Shown here piece by piece: positions 8,516-16,714 of a stretch of DNA of 64,000 nt (position 1 is its first letter; each line of letters begins with the position of its first letter). Source of the DNA: Mycobacterium sp. URHD0025 (GTDB taxonomy: Bacteria > Actinomycetota > Actinomycetes > Mycobacteriales > Mycobacteriaceae); assembly GCF_000426065.1 (NCBI RefSeq), contig NZ_AUEQ01000016.1, forward strand, positions 124,001 to 188,000, read 5' to 3'. The notes under the pieces were generated by a model. It saw nothing but the letters and a program-made list of their open reading frames with translations. It did no database searches and was not told the DNA's origin. The translations under genes and the position numbers were made by a program.

Positions 8516-8869
8516 ATGGCACTGTCTGTGGAGATGGTCACAATCGACTGCGCCGATCCGGATGCACTGGCCCGGTGGTGGGCCGAGGCGCTCGGTGGCG
8601 AGGTGACGCCGTTGGCGCCAGGCGAATTCGTGATGTTGATTCGGCCCGACGGGCCGCGGCTCGGCTTTCAGAAGGTTCCGGATCCCACCCCGGGCAAGAA
8701 CCGTGTGCATCTCGACCTGGCCGCGGCCGATGCGGAAGCCGAGGTGGCCCGGGTGGTGGGCCTGGGGGCCAGGGAGACCGAACGGCACAGCTTCGGCGAA
8801 GGTTTCAGCTGGGTGGTCTTGGCCGACCCCGAGGGCAACGCCTTCTGTATCGGCTCGGAACAGGGCTAG
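8516..8869 (+). CDS. VOC/glyoxalase-like domain protein
   Basis: A 117-aa single-domain vicinal-oxygen-chelate protein. Two halves are visible: the N-terminal MVTIDCADPDALARWW and the C-terminal WVVLADPEGNAFCIGS, the typical beta-alpha-beta-beta-beta module ending in DPEGN.FC. The central NRVHLDL matches the middle strand. The metal ligands and substrate cannot be assigned. The gene sits between the M18 peptidase and purL, as in other mycobacteria. Confidence 0.88.
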   Translation: MALSVEMVTIDCADPDALARWWAEALGGEVTPLAPGEFVMLIRPDGPRLGFQKVPDPTPGKNRVHLDLAAADAEAEVARVVGLGARETERHSFGEGFSWVVLADPEGNAFCIGSEQG

Positions 8870-8951
8870 GTGATCCGGCCCGGCCGGCACTGTCGTGCGC
8901 CACGGAGGCGGGCCCATCAGCGGCTGCCCGCGGCTGAACGCGAGCAGCTAC

Positions 8952-8957
8952 TAAACT
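8952..8957 (+). promoter_or_regulatory. -10 box for leaderless purL
   Basis: TAAACT is followed after six bases by the purL GTG at 8964. The spacing implies that transcription begins at the start codon. Confidence 0.6.
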
Positions 8958-8963
8958 AGGTCC

Positions 8964-11282
8964 GTGACGTCTGAGCTCACCCACGGCCGTACATCGACCC
9001 AGGACACTGTGGAGCGGGCAGCCGCCACCCCTGATCAGCCGCAGCCCTACCGCGAACTCGGTCTCAAGGACGACGAGTACCAGCGGATTCGCGAGATCCT
9101 GGGCCGCCGCCCCACCGACGCCGAACTCGCCATGTACTCGGTGATGTGGAGCGAACACTGCTCCTACAAGTCCTCGAAGGTGCACCTGCGCTACTTCGGT
9201 GAGACCACCACCGACGAGATGCGCGCCGGCATGCTGGCCGGCATCGGTGAGAACGCCGGCGTCGTCGACATCGGCGACGGCTGGGCCGTGACCTTCAAGG
9301 TCGAATCCCACAACCACCCGTCCTATGTCGAGCCCTATCAGGGCGCGGCCACCGGCGTCGGCGGCATCGTCCGCGACATCATGGCCATGGGCGCGCGCCC
9401 GGTCGCCGTCATGGACCAGCTGCGCTTCGGCGCGGCCGACGCCCCCGACACCCGCCGCGTCCTCGACGGTGTGGTGCGTGGTGTCGGCGGCTACGGCAAC
9501 TCGCTGGGCCTGCCCAACATCGGCGGCGAGACGATCTTCGACCCGTCCTACGCCGGCAACCCACTGGTCAACGCCCTGTGCGTGGGTGCCCTACGCAAGG
9601 AAGATCTGCACCTGGCGTTCGCCTCGGGAACCGGCAACAAGATCATCCTGTTCGGTGCGCGCACCGGCCTGGATGGCATCGGCGGTGTCTCGGTGCTGGC
9701 GTCGGACACCTTCAGCGGCGACGAGTCCGGTGCGGGCCGCAAGAAGCTCCCGAGCGTTCAGGTGGGCGACCCGTTCACCGAGAAGGTGCTCATCGAGTGT
9801 TGCCTCGAGCTGTACTCGGCCGGCCTGGTGGTCGGCATCCAGGACCTCGGTGGCGCCGGATTGTCCTGTGCCACTTCTGAACTGGCGTCCGCAGGCGATG
9901 GTGGCATGCGCATCGAGCTGGATCAGGTGCCGCTGCGGGCCAAGGACATGACCCCGGCCGAGGTGCTCTCCAGCGAGTCCCAGGAACGCATGTGTGCCGT
10001 GGTGACGCCGGAGAACGTCGAGGCGTTCATGGCCGTCTGCCGCAAGTGGGAAGTGCTGGCCACCGTGATCGGTGAGGTCACCGACGGCGACCGGCTGCAG
10101 ATCACCTGGCACGACGAGACCGTGGTCGACGTCCCGCCGCGCACCGTGGCCCACGAGGGTCCCGTCTACCAGCGCCCGGTGGCCCGTCCCGACACCCAGG
10201 ACGCCGTGGTCGCCGACACCTCGGCCACGCTGCCCCGGCCGCAGACCGGCGACGAGCTCAAGGCCACCCTGCTGGCGCTGATCGGCAGTCCGCACCTGTG
10301 CAGCCGGGCGTTCATCACCGAGCAGTACGACCGCTACGTACGCGGCAACACCGTGCTGGCCGAACACGCCGACGGCGGTGTGCTGCGCATCGACGAGACG
10401 ACCGGCCGGGGCATCGCGGTGTCCACCGACGCCTCCGGCCGTTACACCCAGCTCGACCCGTACACCGGCGCACAGCTGGCGCTGGCCGAGGCCTATCGCA
10501 ACGTCGCGGTCACCGGCGCCACCCCGGTCGCCGTGACCAACTGCCTCAACTTCGGTTCCCCAGAGGATCCCGGGGTGATGTGGCAGTTCAGCCAGGCTGT
10601 CCGCGGGCTCGCCGATGGTTGTGTTGCCCTTGGTATTCCGGTCACCGGCGGCAACGTCAGCTTCTACAACCAGACCGGTTCGACGGCGATTCTGCCCACC
10701 CCGGTGGTCGGCGTGCTCGGCGTGATCGACGACGTGAAGCGACGCATCCCCACGGGGCTCGGGCACGAGCCGGGGGAGACACTGCTGCTGCTCGGCGACA
10801 CCCACGACGAGTTCGACGGATCGGTCTGGGCTCAGGTCACCGCCGATCACCTGGGCGGGGTTCCCCCGAAGGTGGACCTTGGCCGCGAGAAGCTGCTGGC
10901 CGAGGTGCTGACGGCGGCATCGCGTGACGGCCTGATCTCGGCGGCCCACGACCTGTCCGAAGGCGGGTTGATCCAGGCCGTGGTGGAGGCCGCGCTGGCC
11001 GGTGAAACCGGTTGCCGGGTCATCCTTCCCGAACAGGTCGACCCGTTTGTCTTCCTGTTCTCGGAGTCCGCGGGCCGCGTGCTCGTCGCCGTGCCCCGCA
11101 CCGAGGAGAGCCGGTTCCGGGCAATGTGTGAAGCCAGGGAGCTGCCGGTGACCCGGGTCGGCGTCGTCGACCAGGGCCCCGAAGGCGGGGAACCCTCGAT
11201 CGAGGTCCAAGGTCAGTTCAGTATCAGTCTCGCGGAGCTACGGAGCACGTCGGAGGGCGTGCTGCCCGGGCTGTTCGGGTGA
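8964..11282 (+). CDS. purL: Phosphoribosylformylglycinamidine synthase subunit PurL
   Basis: The 772-aa catalytic subunit of FGAM synthase is of the short bacterial type that requires separate PurS and PurQ. The active-site region MWSEHCSYKSSK (about 52-63), FKVESHNHPS (about 110-119), and the paired PurM-like ATP-binding domains with GGETIFD and GGNVSFYNQ are present. The GTG start at 8964 is supported by the -10 box six bases upstream. Its stop overlaps the next gene by four bases (GTGA), coupling it to a membrane hydrolase with no known purine role. Confidence 0.97.
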   Translation: MTSELTHGRTSTQDTVERAAATPDQPQPYRELGLKDDEYQRIREILGRRPTDAELAMYSVMWSEHCSYKSSKVHLRYFGETTTDEMRAGMLAGIGENAGVVDIGDGWAVTFKVESHNHPSYVEPYQGAATGVGGIVRDIMAMGARPVAVMDQLRFGAADAPDTRRVLDGVVRGVGGYGNSLGLPNIGGETIFDPSYAGNPLVNALCVGALRKEDLHLAFASGTGNKIILFGARTGLDGIGGVSVLASDTFSGDESGAGRKKLPSVQVGDPFTEKVLIECCLELYSAGLVVGIQDLGGAGLSCATSELASAGDGGMRIELDQVPLRAKDMTPAEVLSSESQERMCAVVTPENVEAFMAVCRKWEVLATVIGEVTDGDRLQITWHDETVVDVPPRTVAHEGPVYQRPVARPDTQDAVVADTSATLPRPQTGDELKATLLALIGSPHLCSRAFITEQYDRYVRGNTVLAEHADGGVLRIDETTGRGIAVSTDASGRYTQLDPYTGAQLALAEAYRNVAVTGATPVAVTNCLNFGSPEDPGVMWQFSQAVRGLADGCVALGIPVTGGNVSFYNQTGSTAILPTPVVGVLGVIDDVKRRIPTGLGHEPGETLLLLGDTHDEFDGSVWAQVTADHLGGVPPKVDLGREKLLAEVLTAASRDGLISAAHDLSEGGLIQAVVEAALAGETGCRVILPEQVDPFVFLFSESAGRVLVAVPRTEESRFRAMCEARELPVTRVGVVDQGPEGGEPSIEVQGQFSISLAELRSTSEGVLPGLFG

Positions 11283-13006
11283 CGGCGAAAACCCTCAACG
11301 AACGTCATCCTCTGCTGCGCTGGGCCTGGAGCCTGGTGCGACTGGACTTCGTCGGTATCGCCGTCGGAGCCCTGTTCTTCTGCCTTTCGCTGACCCCGTC
11401 ACTGCTGCCGCGTGACTGGCTGTTCGCCGGGCTGATCGGCGGCATCAACGCCGCCATCGGCTACGGCATCGGCGTCCTGCTGGGAAAAGCGCTGCACCGC
11501 TTCGTGTTACGCAAACGCACCTGGTGGCCGCCGTCGAAGCGGACGTTGTTCTGGCTCCAAACACTGGTCGTGGCAGGCGCGGTCACGGCCGGAGTGCTGA
11601 TGCTGATCCCCGCGGCAGCCTGGCAACGGCAGGTCTCGGCGTTGATGGGTATGGAAGGCCCGGCCACACTCGGCTATCTGCGCACCCTGATCATCGCCGT
11701 CGCGGTGGGTGCCGCGCTGATCGCCACCGCGCGAATGCTGCGCGACGCCGTGCGATCGCTGGCCAGGGTGTTCATCCGGCGCTGGCATCTGCACCGGGAG
11801 GTGGCCCAGTTCATCGGGACCGCCATCGTGGTGGTGCTGGTCGTCACGCTGGTCAACGGCGTGCTCTACCGCGGTTTTCTGGCCGGCGCCAGCCGCGTCT
11901 TCCAGCCGCAGAACACCACGACCCGAGAAGGTGTCAGCCAGCCGGACGAGCGTGAAAGATCGGGCAGCCCAGCATCTTTCGCGGTGTGGGATTCCCTGGG
12001 TTTCCAGGGTCGCAACTTCGTCGCGACCGGTCCGCGTGCCGCCGAGCTCGAAAAGATCAACGGTGCGCCGGCCAAGGAACCCATCCGCGTCTACGCCGGC
12101 CTGCACACCGCCGACACCGACGATCAGCGAATTGCGGTGCTGCTCAGCGAACTCGAACGCACCCATGCCTTCGACCGCAAGCTGCTGGTCATCGTCCCCA
12201 CCACCGGCACCGGCTGGGTCAACCCGATGGCCGCCCGGGCGCTGGAGACGATGTACAACGGGGACACCGCGATGGTCGGCATGCAGTATTCGTATCTGCC
12301 GAGCTGGATTTCGTTCATGGGTGACCGGAAGAAGTCCATGGACATCGGCAGGCTGATGATCGACGCGATCCAAGCGCGCTGGGCGCAGCTGCCGCCCGAT
12401 CACCGACCCAAGCTGGTGCTCTACGGGGAGAGCCTGGGATCGATGGGCGGGCAGGGCGCATTCAGCTGGCTGCCGGACATCGCCCGGATGGGCTTCTCCT
12501 CGGTGCTGTGGGTCGGTCCGCCCAACGCCAGCCCGCTGTGGCGAGGCCTGACAGAGCGCCGCGACCCGGGTACGCCGCAAGTGCACCCCCGCTACGACAA
12601 CGGCCGCACCGTACGGTTCTCCGAGGCCGAAGGCGCCGCCGAGATCGCCGACGACGCCGCGGCCCCATGGGAGGGCACCCGGGTCCTGTTCCTGCAACAC
12701 CCGTCCGATCCGATCATCTGGTGGTCGACGGATCTGCTGTTCTCCGAACCGGATTGGCTCGTCGAACCGCCGGGCGGGGACCGCACGGCCTCGATGCGCT
12801 GGTACCCGATCATCACGTTCTGGCAAGTGGCCGCCGACATCACCAACGCTTCGAGCGTTCCGGCCGGACACGGCCACAACTACGGCGAATCGGTGCTCGA
12901 CGGCTGGGCCGCAGTGGCCCCGCCCGACGGGTGGACACCCGAGGACACCGAGCGCATCAGGATGGCGCTCGAGAAGAGCCAGGCCGACGACGGACCCGAA
13001 TACTGA
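11279..13006 (+). CDS. Membrane-anchored alpha/beta-hydrolase (Abhydrolase_9 family)
   Basis: A 575-aa protein. The N-terminal third has about five transmembrane segments (for example GIAVGALFFCLSLTPSLLP and TLVVAGAVTAGVLMLIPAA). A soluble hydrolase domain follows with the nucleophile elbow YGESLGSMGG near residue 383, and HGHNYGE near 532 supplies a probable catalytic His. This matches the actinobacterial Abhydrolase_9 family with its N-terminal membrane domain; the substrate is unknown. It overlaps purL by four bases and its TGA shares a base with the next gene's ATG, forming a purL-hydrolase-protease chain. Confidence 0.85.
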   Translation: MTAKTLNERHPLLRWAWSLVRLDFVGIAVGALFFCLSLTPSLLPRDWLFAGLIGGINAAIGYGIGVLLGKALHRFVLRKRTWWPPSKRTLFWLQTLVVAGAVTAGVLMLIPAAAWQRQVSALMGMEGPATLGYLRTLIIAVAVGAALIATARMLRDAVRSLARVFIRRWHLHREVAQFIGTAIVVVLVVTLVNGVLYRGFLAGASRVFQPQNTTTREGVSQPDERERSGSPASFAVWDSLGFQGRNFVATGPRAAELEKINGAPAKEPIRVYAGLHTADTDDQRIAVLLSELERTHAFDRKLLVIVPTTGTGWVNPMAARALETMYNGDTAMVGMQYSYLPSWISFMGDRKKSMDIGRLMIDAIQARWAQLPPDHRPKLVLYGESLGSMGGQGAFSWLPDIARMGFSSVLWVGPPNASPLWRGLTERRDPGTPQVHPRYDNGRTVRFSEAEGAAEIADDAAAPWEGTRVLFLQHPSDPIIWWSTDLLFSEPDWLVEPPGGDRTASMRWYPIITFWQVAADITNASSVPAGHGHNYGESVLDGWAAVAPPDGWTPEDTERIRMALEKSQADDGPEY

Positions 13007-13656
13007 TGCCGCCCGGCCGGATTCACGCAGTAGGGCTGGCCGCAGGCCTGGTCGCGTGGAACGGCCTGGTCGATCCCCGGCTGCCGGCCCGGTGGCAGCC
13101 GCTGGTGCGGGCCACGCTGGGCAGCGTGCTGATGGTCGCGACCGGTGCGCGTCCGGGGTTGCGCCCTCCGGCGTTGTGGTCGGGTCTGAGGATGGGCGCG
13201 GCAGCCGCGACCGTGGTGAGCGCGGGTGTGGCGGCGACCTCGGCGGTGCCGCTGGTGCGGACCGGGATGCGCCGCAAGGTGCTGCCCGGACATCCGGGGC
13301 GATGGTTGGCACTGCGGATCCCGCTCGGCACCGTCTGGCCAGAAGAGGCCGCCTTCCGGGCTGCACTGGTCAAGGTCGGCACCGAGGCCTTCGGCCCGGC
13401 GGGCGGCCAGATGCTGCAGGCCACGGCCTTCGGGCTGTCACACATCGCCGACGCCCGCGCCGCAGGACAGCCCGTGATCCCGACCGTTCTGGTCACCGGG
13501 ATGGCCGGATGGGTGTTCGGTCGGTTTGCGCAACGCTCGGGCAGCCTGGCCGCACCGGTGCTGGCGCACCTGGCGATCAACGAGGCGGGGGCGCTGGCTG
13601 CACTGGCCTGCCAAGCCTGGCCAGCACCGCTGCCAACGCCAGCATCGCCGCCGTGA
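13006..13656 (+). CDS. CPBP/CAAX-type intramembrane metalloprotease
   Basis: The 216-aa membrane protein has the three CPBP motifs: EEAAFR (about 112-117), FGLSHI (about 144-149) and HLAINEAG (about 189-196), which hold the glutamate, histidine and asparagine active-site residues. Several hydrophobic segments surround them. Mycobacteria do not prenylate proteins, so CAAX processing is not implied. The ATG shares a base with the preceding TGA. Its last 80 bp overlap the 3' end of the convergent permease gene. Confidence 0.85.
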   Translation: MPPGRIHAVGLAAGLVAWNGLVDPRLPARWQPLVRATLGSVLMVATGARPGLRPPALWSGLRMGAAAATVVSAGVAATSAVPLVRTGMRRKVLPGHPGRWLALRIPLGTVWPEEAAFRAALVKVGTEAFGPAGGQMLQATAFGLSHIADARAAGQPVIPTVLVTGMAGWVFGRFAQRSGSLAAPVLAHLAINEAGALAALACQAWPAPLPTPASPP

Positions 13657-14842
13657 CGGCCGGCGGCGCCAGCGCGGGCAGCGAGAAATCTGTGACCCGC
13701 AGCGGAACCAACACCACACACACCACGACGACGGCGAGGATCAGCCGCGGCGCCTGCTGTGCGGCCGCCGAACCCTCGACCCGCGAATTGGCCTCGGTGA
13801 CAAGCACATAGACGACGAGAAGCAGCAGCGCGGGCACCGTCAACTGCAGTCTGCCGATGTGTTCCTGAAACCGGCAGAACGCCACCGCCAGCAGACACAT
13901 CGCCGCGGGGACCAGGATGGACACCTCCGGCCCGGAGCCGAACAGGCGTCCCGCGACGCGGGTGGCCGCCCAGGTCAGCGCCAGCAGCGCGGCGGAACCG
14001 ACGCACAGCGCCCCGGTGGCGAACCAGTAGAAGCCGGCGTCGGCGAAGAACTGGGAGATGATCAGCGACAGGTTCACGGCGGTGGGGTGGAACCCCCCGG
14101 TCGAGCCGATGTTGGCGGCCACCAACAGGGCTACCGCGCCAAGCGCGGTGATCCCCACCGCGGCTCCCACAGGGCGCGCCACCGATCCAAGGCGGCCGCT
14201 GACCACCGTGGCGGCCTCGAATCCCACCAGCCCAAGGCCCAGCGGTATGGCCGCCGCCGTGGCCAGCAGAGCCGAATCGACGTGACTCGGCCCGAACTCC
14301 ATCGGAGGCGTACCCGACATCACCCGGGCCACGATCGCCAGCGCCATGTAGAAGAAGACCAGCAGGCCCACACCGGCCAGGGCCGCCGCCGTCGCGCCCA
14401 CTGCCCGGGTGGGCAGATACGCCACCACCGCACCCGCGATGACCACCACGGCCACCGACCATCCCGGCCACCACCAGCCCGCCAGAGCGGTCTCCAGATC
14501 CGGTGCCCCGGTCAGCGGCTGCAGCGCGAGCGTGAGCGCGGCGCCCACGCCCAACAAGACGTACGCCGCCAGCTGGATCAGGCTGGTGAACCGTCCAGCG
14601 GCCGCGCCCACGGTGGAGGCGACGAGATCGCCCGTCGACACCGCCTGGGGCGCATGCCGGTGAAGGCGGGCGAACGCGAAAACCAGCACCGCGGCGATTG
14701 CCGCCGCACACAGGCCGGCGACCCCGTTGAACGCCGCACCGCCGATGGGTGCGAGCGACAGGCCCATGGCGCGCCAGGCGGGCAGCGCGGGCGGCCAGGC
14801 AGAAAGCGGCTCCGGACTGGCCGGAACCGCACGCTTAGGCAT
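13577..14842 (-). CDS. APC-type amino acid permease-like membrane protein
   Basis: A 421-aa integral membrane protein with about 12 hydrophobic segments. The region near the N-terminus (GGAAFNGVAGLCAAAIAA, then STGDLVASTVG) and the central VGFEAATVVSGR resemble the amino acid-polyamine-organocation superfamily. It is short for the family and lacks an obvious substrate signature. The ATG at 14842 follows a gap after the convergent Mce gene. The final 80 bp are read on the opposite strand as the end of the intramembrane protease. Confidence 0.75.
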   Translation of the reverse strand: MPKRAVPASPEPLSAWPPALPAWRAMGLSLAPIGGAAFNGVAGLCAAAIAAVLVFAFARLHRHAPQAVSTGDLVASTVGAAAGRFTSLIQLAAYVLLGVGAALTLALQPLTGAPDLETALAGWWWPGWSVAVVVIAGAVVAYLPTRAVGATAAALAGVGLLVFFYMALAIVARVMSGTPPMEFGPSHVDSALLATAAAIPLGLGLVGFEAATVVSGRLGSVARPVGAAVGITALGAVALLVAANIGSTGGFHPTAVNLSLIISQFFADAGFYWFATGALCVGSAALLALTWAATRVAGRLFGSGPEVSILVPAAMCLLAVAFCRFQEHIGRLQLTVPALLLLVVYVLVTEANSRVEGSAAAQQAPRLILAVVVVCVVLVPLRVTDFSLPALAPPAVTAAMLALAAVLARLGRPVQPAPPPR

Positions 14843-14909
14843 CGGCGCTACCGTTCACACGTCCCCTTTTTCGCCGGGAGCTCTTCCCTGGCTCAAGATC
14901 GTAGAGCCG

Positions 14910-16118
14910 TCACGGGTTGATGGTGGGCTCACCGATCTGGCGGCCCCACACATAGTCGGTGAATATCGGCGAGCCGAGCTCGACGTGGTTGTAGGGCGCG
15001 ATCGACAGCCCGGTGTCCATCACCAGATACGGCGCGGGCCACAGGTCGGCGGTGATCGGCTTCCAGCAACCGGGTTTGCCCTCGGGGCCGCCCTTGGCAT
15101 TGACGCGCGGGAGATTGTCCGGATACACGTACGTATTTCCCACGCCGATGCTCGACAAGGTCCCCGTGCTTTCGAACGAATATCCGTTGTCCCCGCCGAA
15201 CGTTGCATAGAAGGCGGGCGCGACGTCGTGGTAGTTGCGGATGGTGCAGAACAACTGCCCCTGATACTTGTCGAACAGCTTCGACGTCGGGATCAGGTCC
15301 TGCGCGCCGCGCTGCAGGTACGGACCGCCCCGCTCGAGGATGTCCGAACCGGTCCCGGCGAAGCCGATCGCCGCGACCAGCGCGGCATCGAGGTGGCCGC
15401 GCTGGGAGTTGAAGGTCCCGGCGCTGCGTGCGGCGTGGGCGAGGCCGTCGAACAGGTCGGGTCCGGCCGCCGCGTAGCGCTCACCGAGATCCGCCAGCGC
15501 GGCGATGTCGTGGCGCAACGCGGGCATGCGCGGGTTCACATCGTCGAGGATGGTGTTGCCGTCGGCCAGGGACTGTCCGAACGCACTGCCCAGACCGGTC
15601 AACGCCTGGGCGGTGGCGGACAACGTCTGGTTCAGCTTGACCGGATCGACCTGTTCGGAGATGGCGGTGATGGTCTCGAACAAGGTGTTGAACTCGGTGG
15701 TGACCGCCGTGACGTCGATCGGGGTGGAGCTCGAAACCCGTTGCGGGCTGGGGTGTTCCGGCGAGGTGAAGGCAACGTACTTGTTTCCGAAAACCGTGGT
15801 CGCCTGAATCGAGGTCTGCACGTTGGCAGGAAGGAGGTCCAGGTACTTCGGATCGATGTCGAGGCGCACCAGGGCCCGCACCGGATCCCCGCCGTCGGTA
15901 CTCACCGCACCCACCCGGCCGATCGGGACGCCGTTGAAGGTCACCTTCGACCCCGGATCGAGAACCAGGCCGGCGCGCGACGCCAGCAGGGTCAGCGGCG
16001 TCTTGGCTTCGAAGGCGCCCCGGAACTGCCCGACGATCAACCCGAACACCAGGGCGAGGATCACCAAGAGCACTGCACCTGCCGTGCGATACGGCGGATT
16101 ACGGTGATCGGCAAACAC
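14910..16118 (-). CDS. Orphan MCE-family (MlaD domain) lipid transport protein
   Basis: A 402-aa protein with an N-terminal membrane anchor (AGAVLLVILALVFGLIVGQF) followed by an MlaD/Mce domain (LLASRAGLVLDPGSKVTFNG, then VPIGRVG). A helical Mce_4-type region contains NQTLSATAQALTGLG. Mce proteins form periplasmic lipid conduits, usually as six-gene clusters with YrbE permeases; this one stands alone. An upstream ATG at 16166 exists, but GTG 16118 is preferred because a TAGAGT box sits eight bases before it and it avoids overlap with the divergent gene. Confidence 0.85.
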   Translation of the reverse strand: MFADHRNPPYRTAGAVLLVILALVFGLIVGQFRGAFEAKTPLTLLASRAGLVLDPGSKVTFNGVPIGRVGAVSTDGGDPVRALVRLDIDPKYLDLLPANVQTSIQATTVFGNKYVAFTSPEHPSPQRVSSSTPIDVTAVTTEFNTLFETITAISEQVDPVKLNQTLSATAQALTGLGSAFGQSLADGNTILDDVNPRMPALRHDIAALADLGERYAAAGPDLFDGLAHAARSAGTFNSQRGHLDAALVAAIGFAGTGSDILERGGPYLQRGAQDLIPTSKLFDKYQGQLFCTIRNYHDVAPAFYATFGGDNGYSFESTGTLSSIGVGNTYVYPDNLPRVNAKGGPEGKPGCWKPITADLWPAPYLVMDTGLSIAPYNHVELGSPIFTDYVWGRQIGEPTINP

Positions 16119-16126
16119 TTTGCGAG

Positions 16127-16132
16127 ACTCTA
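16127..16132 (-). promoter_or_regulatory. -10 box for leaderless orphan mce gene
   Basis: On the reverse strand TAGAGT is followed after eight bases by GTG 16118, supporting the shorter Mce start. Confidence 0.45.
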
Positions 16133-16136
16133 TGGC

Positions 16137-16526
16137 ATGGCCGCGCGAGGCAGTGTCGATCCGCAAAAGACCAGGGCGGCGGTCGCCGCCGTGGCCGGAT
16201 GGCTACGTGAACCGACCCGTGCCGAACCAACCCGCACCGAACTGGCCGAGGCGGTCCGCCTGACCGCGCGCACCCTCGCCGCGTCCGCGCCGGGCGCCAG
16301 CGTCGAGGTGAGAGTCCCGCCTTTCGTTGCGGTGCAGTGCATCGAAGGGCCCCGCCACACCCGGGGCAATCCGCCAAACGTCGTGGAAACCGATGCCCGC
16401 ACCTGGCTCCTGCTGGCCACCGGACTGCTCGACCTCGACGCGGCCGGTGTGGCCGTACAGATGTCGGGATCGCGGGCCGGAGAGGTTGCCCGGTGGCTGC
16501 CACTGGTGCGGCTCGATGCCGGATGA
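16137..16526 (+). CDS. Sterol carrier family protein (SCP2-like)
   Basis: A 129-aa protein starting MAARGSVDPQKTRAAVAAV. The C-terminal VEVRVPPFVAVQCIEGP and the ALLATGLLDLDA-like segment (written WLLLATGLLDLDAAGV here) match the actinobacterial sterol-carrier family, similar to Rv0807 by recollection. It may bind a lipid in the cytosol, but there is no direct evidence. It diverges from the Mce gene with only 18 bp between starts, so they may share control. No transmembrane segment is seen. Confidence 0.8.
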   Translation: MAARGSVDPQKTRAAVAAVAGWLREPTRAEPTRTELAEAVRLTARTLAASAPGASVEVRVPPFVAVQCIEGPRHTRGNPPNVVETDARTWLLLATGLLDLDAAGVAVQMSGSRAGEVARWLPLVRLDAG

Positions 16527-16663
16527 ACTGCGGATAGTCCTGTACCCCAGCGGAAATGGAATCGGCGGTTGCGCCGCGTAGAGCGGGCGATCCCGATAGA
16601 TTCAGTCACGCTAGAGCCGTGACCACCAGGCGATGACCGCTGGACAGTAGAGGAGCCGCCCCG

Positions 16664-16714
16664 ATGGTCCGTGCGTATCTCAACGGCGAACTCCTGCGGG
16701 CGGCCGAGAGATGA
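16664..16714 (+). CDS. 16-codon leader peptide overlapping the AspT-like gene
   Basis: A short ORF, MVRAYLNGELLRAAER, has a good ribosome-binding site (agaggag, 16649-16655) and stops in an ATGA overlap with the next start at 16711. The arrangement suggests translational coupling. The exchanger's own ATG has no clear Shine-Dalgarno, so ribosomes finishing the leader probably reinitiate there. Conservation of the peptide is untested. Confidence 0.5.
   Translation: MVRAYLNGELLRAAER

Noticed and set aside
9591..11210. A 539-codon reverse-strand ORF opposite purL
   Set aside because: It is the antisense shadow of purL in GC-rich DNA, with low-complexity Gly/Arg/His composition and no domain.
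14727..16137. Long forward frame upstream of the SCP gene
   Set aside because: It is antisense to the Mce gene; only the part from ATG 16137 encodes a recognisable protein.
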